Of a stretch of DNA of 9,286 nt, positions 6,136-9,286 are shown piece by piece. The notes below the pieces were generated by a model. That model was not told where the DNA came from, made no database searches, and worked only from the letters and a program-made list of their open reading frames with translations. The translations under genes were made by a program, and so were the position numbers. Positions within the stretch are counted from its first letter, which is position 1. Every line of letters begins with the position of its first letter. The DNA comes from Lachnospiraceae bacterium UBA4348 (GTDB lineage: Bacteria; Bacillota; Clostridia; Lachnospirales; Lachnospiraceae): assembly GCA_002394165.1 (NCBI GenBank), contig DGTA01000095.1, forward strand, positions 13,956 to 23,241. The letters are read 5' to 3'.

Positions 6136-7140
6136 ATGCTGAAAAAACGCAACATGATCAATTTATTGTCGATGGGTCTGATCACGGCCGCCCTGTGCGC
6201 CGCTCCCGTCATGGCTGAAGAGGAAACAGAAGTATTCCAGCCCGAGACAGGCTTCAGCCGCTGCGACAGTTATGTCTATGTATATGCCGATATGGACCGC
6301 GAAAGCGAGATCGTCGGAAAGCTTTATACAGACAGCCTGGTCAATGTTCTTGGCGAATATGAATATGACTGGACTCACATCTCCTCCGGTCATGTAGAGG
6401 GATATGTGGATTCAACCGCCATTAAAAAAGGAGAAGATGCCGACAGGATCGCAAAGGAAGTCGCTTATGTCTCCTGCGTCGTAAAGGCCGATGAGCTTGC
6501 AGTCAGGGCAGACAGCAACGAAAACGCGGAAGTGATCACTTCTGTCAATAAAGATGATGTCATCGAGGTCGTCGACCAGAATGACAACTGGGCCAAGGTC
6601 GTGCTGGTCGGTGAAGACGGAGAACTCATTTATGGATGGGTCTCGAAAGAATTCGTGGAAGTCAAGACCGAATACAGAATGGCTGTTACCCTTGAAGAAG
6701 ATGAACTCGGACTGATCGATGTGGACGAGGAGGAAACCGAGGAAGAGATCGAGGAGGAGATCTACGACGAGGAACCTTCCTATGAAGAGCCTTCTTATCA
6801 GGAGCCTTCTTATCAGGAGCCTTCTTATCAGGAGCCTTCCTACAATTCACAGCCGGCTACTCAGGCTGCCACACAGCCTGCCACTCAGGCCGCTACCCAG
6901 CCTGCTACTCAGGCTCCGACGGAGGCTCCGGCACAGACTGAGACTCAGCCTGCTACACAGGCACCCACAGAAGCTCCGGCAGCCACGGAAGCTCCGGCTG
7001 ATACCGCTGTTGATGCCGGCACGTCCAGTGATACTGTCATTACTGATGACAGCAGTTCCGATGAAATTTATGTTGATGACGGCACAGGCGACGAAGTCAT
7101 AATCGATGATTTCAGTGATGAATTCTATGATGCCGGCTGA
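6136..7140 (+). CDS. Secreted protein with two bacterial SH3 domains and a repetitive acidic Thr/Pro/Gln tail
   Basis: The 334-residue protein has a clear signal peptide (KKR near the N-terminus, hydrophobic 8-24, VMA cleavage site near 25-27). SH3b-like domains lie at about 42-97 (ending 'HVEGYVDSTAI') and 110-175 ('ADELAVRADSNENAEVITSV' through 'YGWVSKEFV'). SH3b domains usually bind peptidoglycan or other wall polymers. Each carries one cysteine (Cys43, Cys114), which might pair. Residues 196-213 are a run of Glu/Asp; five EPSY-X repeats follow (213-237), then TQPATQA-type repeats to about 288 and an acidic Asp/Ser/Glu tail. No catalytic domain such as NlpC/P60, amidase or SleB follows, and no cell-wall anchor is seen. 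A terminator follows directly, so this appears to be the whole protein. A wall-associated structural or modulatory role is an inference. Confidence 0.87.
   Translation: MLKKRNMINLLSMGLITAALCAAPVMAEEETEVFQPETGFSRCDSYVYVYADMDRESEIVGKLYTDSLVNVLGEYEYDWTHISSGHVEGYVDSTAIKKGEDADRIAKEVAYVSCVVKADELAVRADSNENAEVITSVNKDDVIEVVDQNDNWAKVVLVGEDGELIYGWVSKEFVEVKTEYRMAVTLEEDELGLIDVDEEETEEEIEEEIYDEEPSYEEPSYQEPSYQEPSYQEPSYNSQPATQAATQPATQAATQPATQAPTEAPAQTETQPATQAPTEAPAATEAPADTAVDAGTSSDTVITDDSSSDEIYVDDGTGDEVIIDDFSDEFYDAG
6772..6846 (+). repeat. 15-bp in-frame tandem repeat, five units (EPSY-E/Q/Q/Q/N)
   Basis: Five consecutive 15-base units encode EPSYE, three EPSYQ and EPSYN. The three central units are identical at DNA level (GAGCCTTCTTATCAG) and the outer two differ at a few bases, the pattern left by recent slippage or unequal exchange. 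Units are multiples of three, so copy changes would alter tail length without breaking the frame. Confidence 0.95.
6850..6999 (+). repeat. Degenerate Thr/Gln/Pro/Ala repeat region (TQPATQA, APTEAPA)
   Basis: The region encodes repeats of QPATQAATQPATQ and APTEAPA motifs. Codons vary between units (CAG fixed; Ala, Thr and Pro codons mixed), so this repeat is older, or maintained at protein level, compared with the neighbouring EPSYQ array. It is a low-complexity, probably extended wall-spanning linker. Confidence 0.85.
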
Positions 7141-7158
7141 TCCGGATCATTGAAAGAC

Positions 7159-7213
7159 GGGTCAGACCCTTACCAGTACTTATAAGTACTGACGAGGATC
7201 TGACCCCTTTTTT
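7159..7213 (+). terminator. Rho-independent terminator after the SH3b gene
   Basis: GGGTCAGA (7159-7166) pairs with TCTGACCC (7199-7206). Inside the stem sits a perfect 18-bp palindrome, CAGTACTTATAAGTACTG (7174-7191). Six Ts follow (7208-7213). It lies 18 bases after the stop codon and should insulate the downstream GH51 gene. The GGGTCAGA...TCTGACCCC ends are themselves REP-like. Confidence 0.88.
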
Positions 7214-7260
7214 ATGGCAGAGTCTGCCATATGTTTTCCCGAAAACCGATATACATATCG
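7214..7260. promoter_or_regulatory. Two inverted repeats upstream of the arabinofuranosidase gene
   Basis: ATGGCAG (7214-7220) is inverted against CTGCCAT (7224-7230) around AGT, and CGATAT (7247-7252) against ATATCG (7255-7260) around AC. They lie 40-90 bases before the GH51 start and could be operator sites. I could not place a -35/-10 pair, and no known regulator consensus was recognised. Confidence 0.35.
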
Positions 7261-7302
7261 CCGGTCTCTCACTTTCGGCAGCCAGAAAGGATGAATGATT
7301 CA

Positions 7303-8808
7303 ATGAAAAAAGCATCAATGATTTTAGACAAGGATTTTCAGATCAGCCGGATCGATCCACGCATCTACGGTTCCTTTATTGAGCATCTGGGACGGGCCGT
7401 CTACAGTGGGATCTATGAGCCCGGGCATCCCCTGGCGGATGAGGAAGGCTTCCGGACCGATGTGATCGAAGCCGTCAGGAACCTCCAGGTTCCGATCGTC
7501 CGCTATCCGGGCGGCAATTTCGTCTCCGGCTTCAACTGGGAAGACAGTGTGGGTCCCGTATCCGAAAGGCCGAAGCGTCTTGACCTGGCCTGGTACACCA
7601 CCGAGACGAACGAAGTCGGCCTCCACGAGTTTGCCAGCTGGGCAAAGAAAGCCGACAGCGAGGTGATGTACGCCGTCAATCTCGGGACAAGAGGTCCGGA
7701 AAATGCCCGCGATATCGTTGAATACGCAAATCATCCGGGAAACAGCAAATTCTCGGATATGCGCATCGCCAACGGCCTGAAGGATCCCCTCGGCATCAAG
7801 CTGTGGTGCCTTGGAAACGAGATGGACGGTCCCTGGCAGATGGGCTCCAAAACTGCCTTTGAATACGGACGCACAGCCAATGAAGCCGCCAAGATCATGA
7901 AATGGGTCGATCCCTCCATCGAGCTGGTGGCCTGCGGCTCCTCCGGTTCCGGCATGCCCACCTTCGGCGACTGGGAACTGACGATGCTGAATGAATGCTA
8001 TGACAACATCGATTATGTTTCCCTCCACCGCTATTACGGCAATCCGACCGGCGACACCGCCTCCTTCCTGGCCAGCACCATGGATATGGATGACTTCATC
8101 CGCAGCGTCGTGGCCATATGCGACGCCGTTAAGGGCAAGAAGCACGGCAGCAAACAGATCAACCTGTCCTTCGATGAATGGAATATCTGGTATCACTCCA
8201 ACGAACAGGACAAGGAGATCTGGAAGCGTGAAAAATGGGACCGCGCTCTTCCGCTGCTCGAGGATATCTATAATTTCGAGGATGCACTCCTGGTCGGCTC
8301 CATGCTGATCACCCTGCTTCGCAACTCAAACCGTGTTAAGGTCGCCTGCCTGGCACAGCTTGTCAATGTCATCGCTCCAATCATGACCCGCACGGGAGGC
8401 GGCTGCTGGGCGCAGACGATCTACTATCCGTTCATGCATGCCTCCAGATACGGCCGCGGTACAGCCCTTAAGGCGATCATCGACTCGCCCAAATACGACA
8501 GCAAAGAGTACACCGATGTCCCGATCATCGATGCGATGGCCATCCTCGCCGATGACGGCTCCCTCACCCTCTTCTGCGTCAACCGCGACCTGAAGGACGA
8601 GTGCCTGCTCGACCTGGACCTTCGCTCCTTCGGAGATCTTAAAATGACCGAGCATATCGTCATGCACCACGACGACGTCAACGCCGTCAACACAGAAGAA
8701 CATCCGGACAATGTCGTCCCGGTGAATGTGCCGGTACAGAAGACAGAGGGCGCAAAGGCCGAGATCAAACTCAGCCCCCTCAGCTGGAATGTGATCCGCT
8801 TCGCATAA
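7303..8808 (+). CDS. abfA: Alpha-L-arabinofuranosidase, glycoside hydrolase family 51
   Basis: The 501-residue enzyme removes terminal alpha-L-arabinofuranosyl groups from arabinose-containing oligosaccharides by a retaining mechanism. There is no signal peptide, so it acts in the cytoplasm on imported oligosaccharides. The TIM-barrel domain contains 'RIDPRIYGSFIEHLGRAVY', 'RYPGGNFVSGFNWED', 'WCLGNEMDGPWQ' with acid/base Glu173, 'SLHRYYGN', and 'LSFDEWNIWY' with nucleophile Glu292. The two glutamates are 119 residues apart, as in the Geobacillus enzyme (175 and 294). The C-terminal beta-sandwich ends 'LSPLSWNVIRFA'. The frame opens at 7231, but the ATG at 7303 has an AAAGGATGA ribosome-site region just upstream and gives the usual length of about 500. 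No transporter or other arabinan gene is in view, so it stands alone here. A REP-like motif begins directly at its stop codon. Confidence 0.97.
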   Translation: MKKASMILDKDFQISRIDPRIYGSFIEHLGRAVYSGIYEPGHPLADEEGFRTDVIEAVRNLQVPIVRYPGGNFVSGFNWEDSVGPVSERPKRLDLAWYTTETNEVGLHEFASWAKKADSEVMYAVNLGTRGPENARDIVEYANHPGNSKFSDMRIANGLKDPLGIKLWCLGNEMDGPWQMGSKTAFEYGRTANEAAKIMKWVDPSIELVACGSSGSGMPTFGDWELTMLNECYDNIDYVSLHRYYGNPTGDTASFLASTMDMDDFIRSVVAICDAVKGKKHGSKQINLSFDEWNIWYHSNEQDKEIWKREKWDRALPLLEDIYNFEDALLVGSMLITLLRNSNRVKVACLAQLVNVIAPIMTRTGGGCWAQTIYYPFMHASRYGRGTALKAIIDSPKYDSKEYTDVPIIDAMAILADDGSLTLFCVNRDLKDECLLDLDLRSFGDLKMTEHIVMHHDDVNAVNTEEHPDNVVPVNVPVQKTEGAKAEIKLSPLSWNVIRFA

Positions 8809-8850
8809 TTCTGACAAGGGACGGTTCTGTGTCAGCGTACGCTGACAGAG
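8806..8850 (+). repeat. REP-like unit with perfect 18-bp palindrome, abutting the GH51 stop
   Basis: TAATTCTGACA (8806-8816, beginning with the stop codon) is identical to 403-413 after argG, and is followed by AGGGACGGTTCTG. CTGACA (8811-8816) is inverted against TGTCAG (8830-8835), and TGTCAGCGTACGCTGACA (8830-8847) is a perfect palindrome. The GGGACGGTTCTGTGTCA core resembles REP sequences spread by RAYT transposases in many bacteria; no transposase gene is in the window. Confidence 0.7.
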
Positions 8851-9067
8851 GGACACTCCTCCGGACATATAATAAAGCGCCATGCGGGAACAAAAACACG
8901 GTCTCCTTGGTTTCGTTTGCTGCGTTCTTATCTGCCCGTCCTCCAGGGACGATAGAAACGTTGTCCCATTCCGGACGGGCAAAGAACTTGCAAACTCAAG
9001 CCGTCGACCTACCGTTTTTGTCCTCCGCATGGCGCTTTTATTATTAACCACAAGGAGTGTCCCCTGT
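8845..9067. repeat. Second long imperfect palindrome (about 220 bp), unrelated in sequence to the 442-635 hairpin
   Basis: Arms pair inwards: GGGACACTCCT (8850-8860) with 9053-9063, extended to ACAG/CTGT at the ends with one bulge; AAAGCGCCATGCGG (8874-8887) perfectly with 9025-9038; GCCCGTCC (8934-8941) with 8973-8980; GGGAC (8946-8950) with 8963-8967 at the tip. Between these blocks the arms are diverged but still partly complementary (for example ACAAAAAC against GTTTTTGT). Open frames over this region (for example 8882-9166) are products of the palindrome and have no ribosome site or recognisable protein. It could be a decayed miniature mobile element, or a structured terminator for the GH51 gene. 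Confidence 0.7.
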
Positions 9068-9075
9068 ACATCACC

Positions 9076-9160
9076 GGCTGACACAGCCCTTCGAAGTAAA
9101 ACTGCAAACGGTTCTGCATCAGCGGCTGTTGACAGGGTGACAGTTCTTGCGAAGAAGCAG
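9076..9160. repeat. Degenerate REP-like remnants
   Basis: ACGGTTCTGCATCAGC (9108-9123) resembles ACGGTTCTGTGTCAGC (8821-8836), and TTGACAGGGTGACAGTTCTTG (9129-9149) resembles the CTGACAGGGGGACAGTCT after argG. GGCTG-ACA-CAGCC (9076-9088) is a small hairpin. I read the stretch as worn or overlapping copies of the same REP family. No gene is seen. Confidence 0.5.
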
Positions 9161-9167
9161 AGTTAAT

Positions 9168-9286
9168 AAAAAAACAGATTCAAAAGGATCTTCAGCCTAG
9201 GCCGCCGCGGCAGAAAATGCGAGCATAGCGACGCATTCGGAGCACTGTCTGAGCGTTCGTCAGAACGCGAGTTTGCGAAGAATGCG
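9168..9286. repeat. Long hairpin repeat, second copy, cut by the window end (copy 2)
   Basis: Bases 9179-9286 align without gaps to 458-565, with 16 differences in 108 positions by my count. The apical stem is GCGTTC (9253-9258) with GAACGC (9263-9268) around GTCA, where copy 1 has GCCCGC/GCGGGC around GTAA. The outermost arm (9168-9178) is more diverged and starts with an A7 tract, which is a T tract when read on the minus strand. The right half lies beyond the window. Confidence 0.85.

Noticed and set aside
6772..6846. CRISPR-like array
   Set aside because: The units are contiguous 15-mers with no spacers, in frame within a secreted protein.
7324..8196. Minus-strand open frame of 290 codons inside the GH51 gene
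   Set aside because: It is a shadow of a strongly recognised GH51 coding sequence in moderately GC-rich DNA, with no start signal and no known motif.
8882..9166. Possible small gene of 94 codons after the GH51 gene
   Set aside because: It spans the right and left arms of an imperfect palindrome, has no ribosome site before the ATG, and overlaps REP-like remnants.

Overview
The window looks like chromosomal DNA from a Gram-positive Clostridia member, most likely Lachnospiraceae. This is judged from protein style (secreted proteins built from 'YNNNxxVGTATVxITGKGxY' repeats plus fibronectin III, SH3b proteins with Thr/Pro/Gln tails, a GH51 arabinofuranosidase), AGGAGG-type ribosome sites and moderately GC-rich codon use. 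No phage, plasmid, CRISPR or transposase gene is visible.

Layout. Positions 1-405 (+) are the 3' end of argG (argininosuccinate synthase). Positions 406-715 separate two convergent genes and hold a nested inverted-repeat element with a 194-nt hairpin at its core. From 5841 down to 716 on the minus strand there is a compact run of four genes: a small nitroreductase, a secreted protein with two immunoglobulin-like repeats and an FN3 domain, and the two halves of a heterodimeric ABC exporter. The last three overlap each other by ATGA, and a TTGTTT-17-TATAAT promoter lies ahead of the nitroreductase. An AT-rich divergent region (5842-6135) leads to a secreted two-SH3b protein (6136-7140, +) with a 15-bp tandem repeat and a Thr/Gln/Pro-rich acidic tail, followed by a clear Rho-independent terminator. 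An intracellular GH51 alpha-L-arabinofuranosidase (7303-8808, +) follows. Positions 8809-9286 have no convincing gene. They carry REP-like units, a second unrelated palindrome of about 220 bp, and the first half of another copy of the 442-635 hairpin, cut by the window end.

How the genes relate. The exporter pair fits the TM287/288 and BmrCD class. One subunit has degenerate Walker B and H-switch residues (Asp495, Gln526); the other supplies a non-canonical signature (ISQGQ) and the intact catalytic Glu512/His543. Together they should form one active and one degenerate ATP site. The secreted FN3 protein is translationally linked to the exporter, which suggests a shared envelope task, but the substrate cannot be read from sequence.

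The most interesting material is non-coding. Two copies of the hairpin element differ at three paired positions of their apical stem and every change is compensatory, so the fold appears to be under selection. Related CTGACA(R)GGG motifs sit directly on the stop codons of three different genes.
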